From the NCBI RefSeq assembly GCF_963576675.1, contig NC_088916.1, forward strand, positions 17,708,501-17,772,500: a stretch of 64,000 bases of DNA, in the 5' to 3' direction. The translations under genes and the position numbers were made by a program. The notes under the pieces were generated by a model, which was given only the letters and a program-made list of their open reading frames with translations, was not told the origin of the DNA and did not search any database. Numbering within the stretch: the stretch's first letter is position 1; each line of letters begins with the position of its first letter. Shown here piece by piece: positions 12,657 to 24,060 of the stretch. The stretch comes from Euphorbia lathyris (Eukaryota > Streptophyta > Magnoliopsida > Malpighiales > Euphorbiaceae).

Positions 12657-13181
12657 ATGTTGGCAAAACTATTCAGTAAGGAACTCAGTGTTGAGCTCCC
12701 CCATGATAGTTGACCTAATATAACTTAGCAAACTCCCCCGTAAGGGTTGAGCTACTGACTTAGTTTTACTCTAAACATTTAAAGGTTTGACCGAGTAAGT
12801 CTAAGGTCAGTTTTCAGATATAGGTCAGCTCATGGAACATATTCTATTTTACTCAGTATTGAGCGGAAGGTTTTATCATTCAGAGGGCGCTGAGTAATTT
12901 GTTGTTCAATGAGTTTAATAAGACTTCATGTAAGTCAATGTCAAACATGTTATCAGCATTTGGTTCAATCAATTATTTTTATAAGCATTTAAACAAGGCT
13001 GATTCAATTGAAGATACATCATGATATAATATACAGCATCGTATAAAAATAATTCATAACTCAGAGTTTGAACATAAGATGCAAGTATGATATTTAATGT
13101 AGGTAGTCAGTGTTTACAGACAAGACAAAAGAAATTAAAGACAGGGCATAAATACTTAGCCTATACTGAGCTAGCCTATAT

Positions 13182-15987
13182 CTATTTCTTCTTCTTCTGT
13201 TTGGACTGACTAGACTCATGCTGTGTTCTCGCTTGTGCTTTCTCCCCCGTTTTGTCAGCATCGGGAGGAGGAATCCTAAAGGCGTCGGTTAAGACGACTC
13301 TGGTCAGTTCTGTGGACAGCGCTTTAAGTCGTTCGGCACTTTCATTGACACCATCAAAAATAGCCACACCACTGTCTGAAACCTCAGTGGGTATTTTAAG
13401 CTCAGCAGCGCTGATCATGCTAACAGTGAAGGCTTCAGCTTTGCCTATCCATGTAAGTGCATCAGTCAGACCTGCAATGACTTGATGGAATGTCTTGAGT
13501 AAGTAGGTGTCATAGTATTGACGCTGAACATTGCTGTGACGAATGTGATTGAAGGTTTGTCTGGTGATGGACAGCATTTCGTTCTGTTTCATAGCGTTAG
13601 TATCCATCTCTTGCTTGTTCAGATTCAACAATCGAACAGCTTCACCAATTTGCTCCACTGAGCACTGAGAGTAAGAAGCCATTTGCTCGTTGGTTTTGAT
13701 TTGCTCGGTGTGAAGCTGAGCAAATAGCATCTTGACTTCATCAGAGGTAGCGTAGCCTTGGTTCGCAGCTGACAAGTTCTGAACTTGTTGTTGTAGAGCG
13801 TTTAAGTGTTGAACAGCTTAACTTTGTTCAGAAGCTGAGTTACTTGGGAAAGCTGAGTAGTCTCTACATTAGAAGACTCAGCAGCAGGAGTAGACGATTG
13901 TTAAAGGTCTTTGATCAAGGTTTGTACTGAGTCGATGATGCGTTTGCCAGACTCAGTGACATTCATGTAGCTTAAAGAACATTCATTCAGTTGTCCAGTC
14001 GCATCAGTATGACCGGTGGGAAGAGAAGTTAGAGGAATGACGTGGTCAGTGACTGGTAGGGTTGTTCCAATCTGCACTTGAGGTTCTGGTAGGGTTGATT
14101 GATCGGCAGAGTTGTTGAGTGGAGAAGTAGAAATTCGAATACTGTCGGTGCTGACGGGGGAGATACATTTGGAGTCAGCACAATGCTTGGATGGACAGCA
14201 TTGACAGTAATCGCCTCAACCTGACTTGTTAAGGTGGCGGAAGCACTTAAGTCGGCATGTTCCTGTTGAGAAGAAACAGAGGCTTGCTTTTCTATAGATG
14301 CCGATGCAGTAGGAGGTTGTTGTCGTTTGAAATTTTTTAGCTTAACTGCAGAAGGGTCCTGGGTTGGCTTTTGAATAATGAAGTCAGGAAGAGTTGGTGG
14401 TTGTACAGGAGGCTCACTGACTGTCTTTTCACTTGCTTTAACCAATCTTCTTTTGCGACGAGGATTGTCAGCCAGAATAGATTCGCCTGAGTGAGATGGA
14501 GAAGTTTCTTCTTGCTCAGTATTTAGCTGGTCAGCTTGCTCTTGGACTTGATCAACATTGTGTTGGTCAAGTTATTGTTCTTCTCCAGCAGCCAACACAG
14601 TATTGGCTTGCTCAGCTTCAACCTCACTGGTTGTCTCCTCATTATCCTCAGCGTCATCCTGACCGCTGGCCTCTTCTTCTTCGTCATCTTCTGAACTATC
14701 ACCATCTAGTTCTTCTTCAACTTGTGCAATAAACTGGTCGTCCAGATGCACCTCTTCTTCTTGTTCCTCAGACACAGTTCCTAAACACTGTGTGTAGTGA
14801 GAGTCACCAGGAACAACAATGTCAGTAGGGATAGCATTGAGGGGAGTCAGTATAGAAGACTTGTGCTTCTTCTGAGGTTGCACATCAGCATCAATTCTGT
14901 CCTCAGTTTCGGGCTCATCTTGTCTGCTTCGTTTATCAGCTGACTTAGGTCTCTACTGTCCCTTAGTACCAGCTGACTTTTGCCTCTTAGCTGGAGACTC
15001 AGTATCATGTGAAGGAGTCTCAACAGCTTTCCTCTTACGAGAAGCGGGGGCCTTAGTTCTTTTCCCTTTCTGTGGAACAACTGTTTCCTCAGCTTGTCCA
15101 GCAGCAGCAACAACTTTTCCTTTCTTCAGAGGCTGTACAAACTTCAACGCTCTCAACGAAGCTGCTGTGATCTCAGATCCTTTAGCTTTTACTTCATCAG
15201 TCAGGTCTATCTGATGATCAATGAGGATCTTGGTGATGAGCGATCCTAGACTTAGAGTTCCGATACTCCTTAGGAAGCTAGCAATGAGGAATACTGGCAT
15301 GTTGATCGGCTTGTACGTCAGCATATGCCAGATGAAGCATTGCTCGAAGTTTGTTGCTGAGGTGGTGCAGTTAATCTTGGGGTAGATAAAATAACTCAGC
15401 AGATAATGAGCCATCTTCTAGTGCTGACCCATAGATGAAGCTGAGACTTCTCCTGAGTGGCCTTCAGGTTTACAGAAGTTGACTTTGTACCCAGTACCAT
15501 CCTGATCTCCAGATCTCCTTAGCCTTGCTCCCTCAGTTTTTAACTTGAGCAGATTCCCTAGGTAGAGATGGTTGATGAAGATGGTTTTCTCTTTCACCAC
15601 GGTTACCAAGTAGTCCTGGTTATCATTGGCAACACGAAGGTTGTGGTAAAACTCCTTTACAAGGTCAGGATAGGTGGGATCCCTAATCGAAAACAGCTCA
15701 GTCCATCCATTCTGTGAAATCCACTCTCAGAAAGGTTGTTCGGATTGTACAAAGGCTTCAGATACCCATCTTGAGGGCTCAACCTTCCATTCTCGGACGT
15801 TTTCGAAGACCTTTGAATAGGTCCTGACTTTTTCAAGCTTTCCCTTACCAGAGGAGGTTTGGCCATTTTTTCCTTTGTTCGGCGAGGTGACATTGGTAGA
15901 TTCCGGCACAGAGGTTTGCCTGGAAGTTTCATCGGAGCTGGGCTTAGGGTGGCCGGCACCGGAGATGTTGAAGGAAACTTTAGTCAT
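13182..15987 (-). pseudogene. Sire-1 extra ORF downstream of pol (about 930 codons, broken)
   Basis: It starts at ATG 15987 (MTKVSFNISGAGHPKPSS). The frame is the same from 15987 to about 14100, with in-frame stops at about 15726 (TGA), 15418 (TAG), 14953 and 14572. It shifts near 14100 and ends KQKKKK at 13182. Parts in order: a Ser/Thr/Lys-rich N-terminus; a conserved domain (EWISQNGWTELFSI, EFYHNLRVANDNQDYLV, YLGNLLKL, FEQCFIWHML) resembling the plant transposon protein domain found in such elements; Lys/Arg clusters (RKRKAVETP, AKRQKSAG); a strongly acidic middle (SSEDDEEEEASGQDD); a Pro/Ser-rich stretch; and a Gln/Leu-rich C-terminus likely to form coiled coils. I see no signal peptide or membrane segment. 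Sire-2 carries the same ORF at 63338. Confidence 0.8.
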
Positions 15988-16092
15988 AGTTTCAGAGTAC
16001 GTTTGGGAAGCTTTGAGAATTTTTTAGAGAGAAAAGCTCTTTGCCTTAAAATTCGGTAGACGTAAAGAAGATAACAATGGGGATTTACCCAT

Positions 16093-16100
16093 TATTTATA
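16093..16100 (-). promoter_or_regulatory. Candidate internal TATA box for the Sire-1 extra ORF
   Basis: On the reverse strand CGCTATAAATAATGGG lies 113 bp before the ATG at 15987, in the spacer after pol. Sire-2 has the same sequence at the same distance (63226-63233). Conservation in noncoding sequence of both copies suggests a promoter. Function is inferred. Confidence 0.55.
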
Positions 16101-16470
16101 GCGGTGAAGTGTGGATCTTAACGAATCCATGTGTCAGTTTTGCCTTGGGATTGTCAACCGATAAAAATCCTGGCTTTTATGACACATTCGGCGCATACGT
16201 CATCCTAGGTGGCTATTCGCGTGCTTAAGCATTAAGTGCAACGGATCTAACACTCAGCGTTTAGAATACTAAGCGTTTAGAATTCTGAGTGGTCAGTAGT
16301 ATGAAGGAATGATATCTCAGTTTAAGATTACTACTCGGTGTGCATATTGACTCAGTATTGATGTGTATTTTGTGTTAAGTGCACAGCATAACAATCACTC
16401 AGCATGCATTTGCATAAATCATTCAGCATAGTAATTCACTTAGCATAATTTCACATTTTGGAACTGGAAT

Positions 16471-19400
16471 TTACTGAAGAGGATTAAACATACCAATGGC
16501 TTCTCTCAGTATGCTGAACTGTTCACGAGCCAGTGGCTTTGTGAAGATATCCGCAAGCTGCTCATCCGTTGGAACGTAGGTCAGCTTTATCTCACCTTTG
16601 AGTACATGGTCTCTAATGAAGTGATGCCTTATGCTGACATGCTTCATTCTGTTGTGTTGAATTGGGTTCTTTGATAGATCAATTGTACTTTTGTTGTCGC
16701 ATTTGACCTCAATTGTCTTTGTTTGAACACCATAGTCTTTAAGCTGTTGCTTAATCCATAGGAATTGAGCAACACAGTGACCAGCAGCAATGTACTCAGC
16801 TTCAGTGGTAGACAGGGCTACTGACGCCTGCTTCTTGCTGAACCAAGATACAAGACAGCTTCCTAAGAAATGACATCCTCCAGAGGTGCTTTTCCGTTCT
16901 AGCTTGTCTCGACCATAGTCAGCGTCAGTGTATCCAACGAGTGTAAAGCCATGTGTGCTGGGATACCATAAACCTGCGTTCACTGAGCTTTGCAAGTATC
17001 TAAGGATTCTTTTTACAGCTATGTAATGAGATTCCTTAGGGTTAGATTGATATCTAGCACAGTAGCATACTGAGAACTGAATGTCCGGTCTACTATCTGT
17101 TAAGTAAAGTAGAGAGCCTATCATACCTCGATACAATTTGCTGTCTACTGACTTACCATTCTCGTCAGCGCAGAGAACAGTGTCAGTGCCCATAGGAGTG
17201 GATATTGGCTTGCAATTCTCCAAGTCATATTTCTTTAATATCTCCTTGGCATATTTAGCTTGACTGATGAAGATGCCATTCTTTCCTTGTTTTATTTGAA
17301 GTCCGAGGAAGAAGTTGAGTTCTCCCATCATCGACATTTCAAACTCAGTTTGCATTTGTTTGCTAAATTCCTTGCACATTGACTCGTTAGTTGCACCAAA
17401 TATTATATCATCAACATAAATTTGAGCCAGCAGGGTATCTTTACCCTTTCTCTTAATGAATAAGGTTGTATCAGCTTTGCCCCTGACGTAATTTCTAGTC
17501 AGCAGGAAACTGGTCAGCCTCTCATACCAAGCACGTGGTGCTTGCTTGAGGCCGTACAGAGCCTTTTTGAGTTTATAAACGTGGTTTGAGAATTTTGGAT
17601 CCTCAAACCCTAGAGGTTGATTAACATAAACTTCCTCGTTTATAACTCCATTAAGAAATGCACTCTTAACATCCATTTGGAACAATTTAAAGTTCATGTA
17701 AGATGCATATGCACATAAGATCCTAATAGCTTCTAGCTTTGCCACTGGGGCAAATGTCTCACCATAGTCAATACCTTCTTGCTGACTGTAGCCCTGAGCT
17801 ACAAGCCTTGCTTTGTTCCTGACTACATTTCCTTGCTCATCCATTTTGTTGCGGAAGACCCATCTTGTTCCAATGGTCTTCTGACTCCTTGGATGTGGCA
17901 CTAGCTCCCATACATCGTTTCTTCTGAATTGGTCAAGTTCCTCTTGCATTGCGCTCATCCAGAATTCATCTTCCTCAGCATCAGCGAAGTTCTTAGGTTC
18001 CTGTACTGAGACGAAGGCTACATTGCTGAGGTACTTCATGAGTTGATTCCTCGTCATCAGGGTATTCCCAGCAGAATCAAGGATTGCACTCTCTGAGTGC
18101 CCTCTTGGAATCCTTATCTCTTTAGGTAGATTTATGTCTTGTGCTGTCTGTGTTTCAACAATCTCTGCAGAAGTAGACGGTGAAAGTAATCTTAGGTTCA
18201 CTCTTACGCTTGGTCAGCCTTTTAGTGAATGACTCAATAGCTGGTTCTTGGTCAGTGGTTACTGAGTGTGGATCATCCTCGGTCAGCGGCTGGTATCTAC
18301 CTGCAGGGTTAGTTTCGTCGAACTCCACATGTACTGACTCTTCTAAAACTTGAGTTCGTTTATTAAAAACTCTGTATGCTTTGCTGTTTGTTGAGTAGCC
18401 TAGAAGGATAGCCTCATCAGCTTTTGAATCAAACTTTGCTAAGCTATCTTTGGTATTTAAAATAAAACATTTACAGCCAAAAGCACGAAAGTATCCAATA
18501 TTGGGCTTTCGTCCTTTCCAAAGTTCATAGGGGATTTTCTTTAATATAGGTCTAACTAGAGCCCTATTAAGAATATAACACGCTGTGTTAACAGCCTCTC
18601 CCCAAAAATACTTTGGAAGCCTATGCTCATCCAACATTGTCCTGGCTATTTTCAACCAGAGTTCTATTCTTCCTTTCAACAACCCCATTTTGTTGAGGTG
18701 TTCTAGGAGCAGAGAAATTATGGTCAATTCCGTTGGCTTCACAGAATTCAACAAACTTTTGGTTTTTGAATTCTCCACCATTATCACTTCGGATGTGAGC
18801 CAGTTTTAGGTCTTTATCATTTTCAATTTTTCTAACCAAATTTGAAAATGTCTCAAAGGTCTCATCCTTGCTACTCAGCAAGATGACCCACGTGTACCAA
18901 GAGAAGTCATCTACAATGACCAAGGAAAATCTTCTTCCACCCAGACTCAGCGGCTGGACTGGATTGAAGAGATCCAAGTGTAGTAACTCTAACGGACGCT
19001 TAGTTGAGACAATATTTTTACTGTGAAAAGATTGTTTGGTTTGTTTTCCAGCTTGGCAAGCGTGGCATAATTGATCTTTTTCAAATTTAAGTTCAGGCAG
19101 TCCCTCAACCAATTGCTTTCTTGCTAATTTGTCCAGGAGGTCCATGCTTACATGACCAAGTCTCCTGTGCCATAGCCAGGAATTTTCTTCCTTTGATACT
19201 AAGCATACAGTTTTTGAAAACTTTTTCTTTAAGTCTAGCATAAAGACATTATCTATGCGAGGGGCAGTTAAAATTAACACATTTGATTCACCCTCGTATA
19301 TTTTACATCCAGTAGCATCAAATATAACTTTTCTCCCATTGTCACATGGCTGAGCTACGCTGAGTAAGTTATATTTGAGTCCGCTGACTAGGGAGACAAA

Positions 19401-19595
19401 TTCAATAGTAGGATTACCTCCAATGGTTCCTGACCCTACTATCTTACCCTTCTTGTTGTCTCCAAAACTTACACTTCCTCCTCGTTTACGCTCAAACGTG
19501 ATGAACTGAGTTTCATCACCAGTCATATGCCTCGAGCATGCGCTGTCAATATACCACATCTTTGACTTTTCGGCACATCTCAGGCTTACCTGCAT
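16471..19595 (-). pseudogene. Sire-1 pol: protease, integrase, RT, RNase H (frameshifted)
   Basis: ATG at 19595 (MQVSLRCAEKSKMWYIDSAC) opens the protease region (IDSACSRHMTGDETQF). Pre-integrase (WLWHRRLGHVSMDLLD, CHACQAGKQTKQSF) and integrase (SDNGGEF, PQQNGVVERK) follow. An extra A near 18755, relative to Sire-2, shifts the frame, and a 5-bp deletion near 18180 shifts it again. The last open frame, 16471-18201 (576 codons), holds RT with [12 protein letters not shown] at about 17400-17420 and RNase H ([40 protein letters not shown]). RT and RNase H look intact. Pol starts in a different frame from the end of gag. Confidence 0.92.
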
Positions 19596-19600
19596 TGTAA

Positions 19601-21338
19601 CTAGTTACTTTTAGGTACCCAATTCTTTTTGGGTCCTTGCTTGTTAGGTGCAACAAGTAAAGCATCATATTTTATTTTATGACGACATACTTGGACAGTA
19701 TGGCCATTCTTTCCACAGAAGTCACAGCTGACCTTTCTGTTTAGGATGTTTCACTGACTTGTCAGCACCCCAGTGCTGAGCGTGCCAGCACACCTTAGTG
19801 GTGTGTCCTTTCTTCCCACAAAAGTCACACTAGACTTTTCGCTGGGGATTCCATCTCTGCTGAGTACCTTGGTACTGAGTTCTCAGAGGAATGTTTCTTT
19901 TATTTGGAACCTTTAATTGGTTCTGGATAGTTGTGACGTCCTTTCTCAGTTTCTTTGAAACTGATTGGACTTCAGAGACAGACTCATGTATGATCTTCAT
20001 GTTATCATGCAAAGTCGAGTTGTCCTGAAGAAGGAATCTGAGGTCACTCAGCTTAACCTCTTCAACCTCATCACAGCGCCTGCTGAGTGCTCTAATTTCC
20101 TTATTACATTTTTTAATAAGTGTATAGAGATCACTCAGGGCATTACCCATTTCGTTTCTGAGCAGAGAAAGTGATATTACCTCATTTGATTTCTCCTCAT
20201 CGTCAGCAACGGAGGGATCAGCATGCTCAGAGACGCATGGCTCAGCAAGTTCGTCAGCCATGAAGCATATCTTCGCTGACTCGGTGGCCTCAGCTTCTGT
20301 TGATGAAGACTCATCACTGTCGCTCCATGTAGCCACCGTTGCCTTTTTGCCATTCTTCTTATCTTTCCTCAGCATGGGGCAGCTTGACTTTATATGGCCA
20401 GTTTGATGACATTCAAAGCATGTAATGGGCTTTGAGTTGTCTTTCTTGAATTTGCTGTCGCTGGAGTCAGCTTTATACTTATCAAACTTTCTGTATGGCT
20501 TCTTAGAATATTTGTCATTCTTCCTGAAGAGCCTTTTCATCTTCCTTGTGAACATAGCCATCTCCTCATCATCTGTTGAGCTCCCGTCAGTGGAGTCAGC
20601 TTTCATGACAAGAGACTTATGCTTCTTGTCTTCAGATTTTTCCTTCACCTCGAAGTTTTTCATAGATATCTCATGGGTCAGCAACGAGCCAATGAGTTCG
20701 TCATATTTGTAGGTGGTTAAATCCTGAGCTTCCTCAACAGCGGTCTTCTTTGCTTGCCAGTCTTGAGGAAGACTCCTGAGTATCTTTTTGACTTGTTCTT
20801 CCTCAGTGAAGATTTTTCCAAGTCTCTTGAGCTCATTAATGATGTTGGTAAACCTTGCATTCATGTCAAATATGCCCTCATCATTGTTCATCTCGAACAA
20901 CTCGTACAGTCTCATCTGCTGGTTCACCTTGGACTCCTTTACTTTATTTGTTCCTTCGTAGGTGACTTTCAGATTCTTTCAGATCTCTTGCGCCGACTCA
21001 CAACCTGAGATTTTATTATATTCTGCAACATCGAGCGCACAGTGAAGCATATTAATAGCCGAAGCGTGATTTTGAAGCTTCTTGAGATCATCATCTGTCC
21101 ATTTGGCCTCAGCTTTTACAACTGTTTGGCCAGCCACAACTTCGACAGGTACAAATAGGCCTTGCACTATAGATAGCCAGGCACTCATATTTGTAGCCTG
21201 AATGAAATTTTTCATCCTATTCTTCCAGAAGGTATAGTTAGACCCGAAGAATAGGGGAGGCCGAGTGATGGACAACGCCTCAGGCAATATCTGAGTTGTT
21301 TGGTTTCCTGGGAGAAACCGAGTACTGTTTTCGCCCAT
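19601..21338 (-). pseudogene. Sire-1 gag nucleocapsid (broken)
   Basis: ATG at 21338 (MGENSTRFLPGNQ) starts a typical Copia gag (YTFWKNRMKNFIQATNMSAW). A TGA near 20978, where Sire-2 reads TGG (EIW), cuts it. The frame continues 20927-19830 with MRLYELFEMNNDEG, an acidic/Ser-rich region, CCHC knuckle 1 (CFECHQTGHIKSSC), a Gln/Leu-rich coiled-coil-like part and RKV-stop. Beyond this TAG, which Sire-2 shares, lie knuckle 2 (CDFCGKKGHTTKVC) and, after a 1-bp insertion, knuckle 3 (CDFCGKNGHTVQVC). The frame ends WVPKSN-TAG at 19601-19603. Three CCHC knuckles are more than usual. Confidence 0.88.
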
Positions 21339-21386
21339 AGTGTTGATCAGCTCAAGGTTGTTAAACCTTTTACAGTGAGCTTTTAT

Positions 21387-21398
21387 GCTCTGATACCA
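21387..21398 (-). promoter_or_regulatory. Sire-1 primer-binding site
   Basis: The reverse strand reads TGGTATCAGAGC two bases inside the 5' LTR, complementary to the 3' end of plant initiator tRNA-Met. Confidence 0.92.
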
Positions 21399-21400
21399 CT

Positions 21401-22752
21401 TGTTGGTCCCTTATAACGTTACAAGTATAGTTCCAAGGGGGGGGGGGGTTAGGAACTATTTAAACTTTTTAAATATTTAGGGCAGACTTCTTTTCTCAAG
21501 AGAAAAGGTTTTAACAGCGGCGCTGAGTAATCAGTGAGATACTGGCTTAGTCAACTGGTGACTAGGTCAGTTTCTTAACTTGAGTCAGGAGATAACACTG
21601 AAAGTCTATTCCTGAGCTCAGATGTTCGATGCGCACAACTCAGCTTGACCTCTTTACTTGGTCAGTTTTTGGTTATTTAAGCAAGCAATATATATATATA
21701 AGGAGTTTAATGTAAGAAATACGTTACTCAGCAGATTTATCCAGGTTCGGCTTCTTCTAAGCCTACGTCCTGTCCCCGGAACACGTTCCGAGATTTCGAA
21801 TCCTCTACTGAGCTCTTTAAAGGTAGAGCCTCAAACCTTTTACAATCTTAGCAACTGAGTATAACAAGAGTACCTTCCTCTATACCTCTACTCAATCCTA
21901 ATCTCTCGCTGAGTACTATAACCGAGTACTCAGCCTCTCCTTTCTAATCTCTAGAAATGATAAGTGTTTGTCCTAAACAATGATTGCTAAGACACCTTAG
22001 ATGATTGAATAATCACTCTAGACTTTTACACAAATATATGAACTGTAGTGTAAGACTTGCTTTGCTTTTTGCTTGCAGAACTTGCGTAGAAATTTGGTCA
22101 GCGTAATGGCTTGATCAAGTTCTGTATAGAATGAAGCTTCTGATGGCACTATTTATAGAGACGTCTTGAGGCATCGGTCATTTCGAATTTCGAAATAACC
22201 GTTGGAGGGAAACAGCTTCCTGTCGTTGTCATCCTGACTTGCTCAGAGCTCTCGGCCAATCAGATTTGTGTATCTTCTGTCCTCGGTCAGCTTTTGGTCA
22301 GCTCGGCAGAATGTCTCTCCTTTTATGGTAAAGTCAACTGGACAGCATACTGTGTCGTCTGAACTTTACCCAAAGTAGAAATACTTTGTCTGGAGTTTTC
22401 CTTAGCCATCTGCTGTCTTGTACGCTTTGTCGAACCAACTCAACAGCTTCGTTCCAAAGTTGTTCCTGAAGGTCTTCTAGATCTTTCTCTTGGTGAGTTG
22501 CGTTTTGGTACACAGCGACATCGTTTTGATAAACGCGGGCGAGTTGTATTGAACTGTTTGACTTGGGCTTTGACTGTTGTATTAGGCTTGAGCCTTTTAA
22601 TCCTTATGTCTTATAAACAATTTAACTCAACATTGAACAAACACATTAGTAGAATAAATCAAAGCATTTAAACTTAGTGTGTTTATAATATGTTTTTAAT
22701 TATACTTAAACAATTTTGTCAAATCAAAATTATGTGGAAAGGTGTTTCAACA
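21401..22752 (-). repeat. Sire-1 5' LTR
   Basis: 1352 bp, bounded by TG and CA and followed by target duplication AACCA at 22753-22757. It is the promoter-bearing LTR of the element on the reverse strand. Confidence 0.93.
22150..22196 (-). promoter_or_regulatory. Sire-1 LTR core promoter with near-palindrome
   Basis: On the reverse strand ATTTCGAAATTCGAAAT (22180-22196) lies 22 bp upstream of TATAAATA (22150-22157). The same pair at the same spacing occurs in the other Sire-1 LTR and in Sire-2. Palindromes upstream of the TATA box are a reported hallmark of Sirevirus LTRs. Confidence 0.65.
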
Positions 22753-23082
22753 AACCATAGAAACTGTTATCCGGAATGGAGATATGTGCGGAATGGAGAC
22801 AACAACATTAATGAAGTCTAGTGAAGATGATAGGATATCCACTGTATCCAATGTAACGTGATCCTTCCATAGTAACGCAAGGCCACCTCCGTGACCTACA
22901 CTATCAACTACAAATCTCTACTTAAATCCCAACTTCCTGCTAACCTCCCTGATCTTATCGTCTTTAATCATCGTTTCCATTAAGAACAGAACCATGGGCT
23001 TATGGAACCGGGTCAGATCCATGAGAACGTTAACTGTGCATGCGTTTCCCAACCCATGACAGTTCCAGCTAAGAATACTCAT
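22753..23082 (-). pseudogene. LINE ORF2 N-terminus: apurinic endonuclease start
   Basis: On the reverse strand from ATG at 23082 the frame reads MSILSWNCHGLGN, the classic plant LINE endonuclease start. METMIKDDKI and a Gly-rich DSVGHGGGLALLW block follow. A stop lies inside (FK-stop-RFVV). The domain continues across the Sire-1 insertion: FYG before it joins FPERHRRHASW after it. Confidence 0.88.
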
Positions 23083-23834
23083 TGGTCCTGACGGGCCTGG
23101 ACACCAGGATTCGTCGTAAATTCATTTTTTGAAAAATATGAACCGTCTACTTCCATCTCCTTTTCCTCTCTCCTTGGGCATTTTGGGTCGTGGATAAAAC
23201 CAGTTGTAATTAGTGGTGGAGTTCCTGATGAACTAGTGTGAGTTGTACGTCTGATATTACTGATATGAAGACCATATGAGCGGATAATGGAATCCACTTT
23301 TCCTGACCCGTGATCTGATTCGGAGTCCGCTGTTTGCTGACGTGGACATACTGCTTGGAGAATCGCCTGTAAGCTCCCCTCCAGAATCACGTAACCACTC
23401 TTTCCCTGCCTGATTGCCCGTACGCCTTAAAGCTGCCGTATTGACGCTCTGATGGTAATATGTCGCATTCGAAGAGTTGTGGCCAAAATTTATCCGAATG
23501 CCCTATTATTCCACAGAAGAAACAGAAACTCGGTACCCGTTCATAGCGGAAGTTGATCCAAAACCATTCTCCTCCACTACGTTTCAGCCTCTTCCCTCGT
23601 TTAAGAGGTGATCGGATATCCAATGCAACCTTGATGCGCAAGAAACTTCGTCGAAGACCAGTGAAGTTTTTCTCGTTTGATTCCAAGTACTGACCTATGT
23701 AATCTCCCAATAATTTGCATATGGCTTCTGTCTGAAATCCTATTGGTAGATCAGCAATCTAGACCCATATAATGAGGTTAGTTAACTCTGCTTGCATTGC
23801 TTGTTCCAATATATCCAGGCGTTTGATAATCAGT
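23079..23834 (-). pseudogene. LINE ORF1 remnant: DUF4283 and CCHC region
   Basis: On the reverse strand, residues IADLPIGFQTEAICKLLGDY (about 23690-23770) match the DUF4283 RNA-binding region of plant LINE ORF1. A zinc knuckle follows at about 23480-23545 (FRYERVPSFCFFCGIIGHSD), where the last Cys is replaced by Trp. The tail (23079-23390) is poorly conserved and overlaps the ORF2 start by four bases. A stop interrupts the upstream part. The 5' end is cut by the hAT-like terminus at 23835. Confidence 0.8.
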
Positions 23835-24060
23835 CAGGGCTGGCTCTAGGGGGAGGCTACCTAGGCGGCCGCCTAGGGCCTCCGACTTACGGGGGCCTCG
23901 ATCGGAATTCTTTTTAATTTGATAATTATTAAAAGATTTATGGTTAAAACGTATATAGATTTTGATATATAATAAAAAATAGTGCTAGGATTGAATGGTA
24001 AAGACATAGTAGATGTGTTTATAAGGGTGAGAGTTCGATTCTCTGTTTAGCATTTTTTTA
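23835..24060. mobile_element. hAT-like terminus inserted in the LINE
   Basis: CAGGGCTGGCTCTAG begins abruptly inside LINE ORF1 and continues through GC-rich sequence (ggcggccgcctaggg), a form common at ends of plant hAT elements. I could not find the matching opposite terminus, so the extent is unknown. It may be truncated. Confidence 0.55.
23983..24053 (+). other. tRNA-like sequence within the hAT-like terminus
   Basis: Possible acceptor pairing tgcta/tagca, a B-box-like GTTCGATTC and a T-arm agag-ttcgatt-ctct are visible over about 70 nt. The A box is poor. It looks like tRNA-derived or tRNA-mimicking element sequence, not a working tRNA gene. Confidence 0.3.

Larger units (their letters stand above)
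11262..22752 (-). mobile_element. Sire-1: Sirevirus-type Copia retrotransposon with an extra ORF
   Basis: An 11,491-bp element inserted in the LINE endonuclease, with 5-bp target duplications AACCA at 11257-11261 and 22753-22757. LTRs of 1380 and 1352 bp begin TGTTGGTCCC and end TTTCAACA on the plus strand. Reverse-strand order is 5' LTR (21401-22752), primer site, gag, pol, a long extra ORF, polypurine tract, 3' LTR. LTRs over 1 kb, a large zinc-knuckle gag, Copia pol order and an extra 3' ORF fit the Sirevirus/SIRE lineage. By eye the LTRs differ at roughly 30-35 sites plus small indels (about 2-3 percent). gag, pol and the extra ORF all carry stops or frameshifts. Confidence 0.93.

Noticed and set aside
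13182..15987. Calling the extra Sire ORF an envelope gene
   Set aside because: No signal peptide, transmembrane segment or cleavage-site pattern seen. Charged and coiled-coil composition argues against it.
23983..24053. Working tRNA gene
   Set aside because: Poor A box and mismatched stems, and it sits in transposon DNA.
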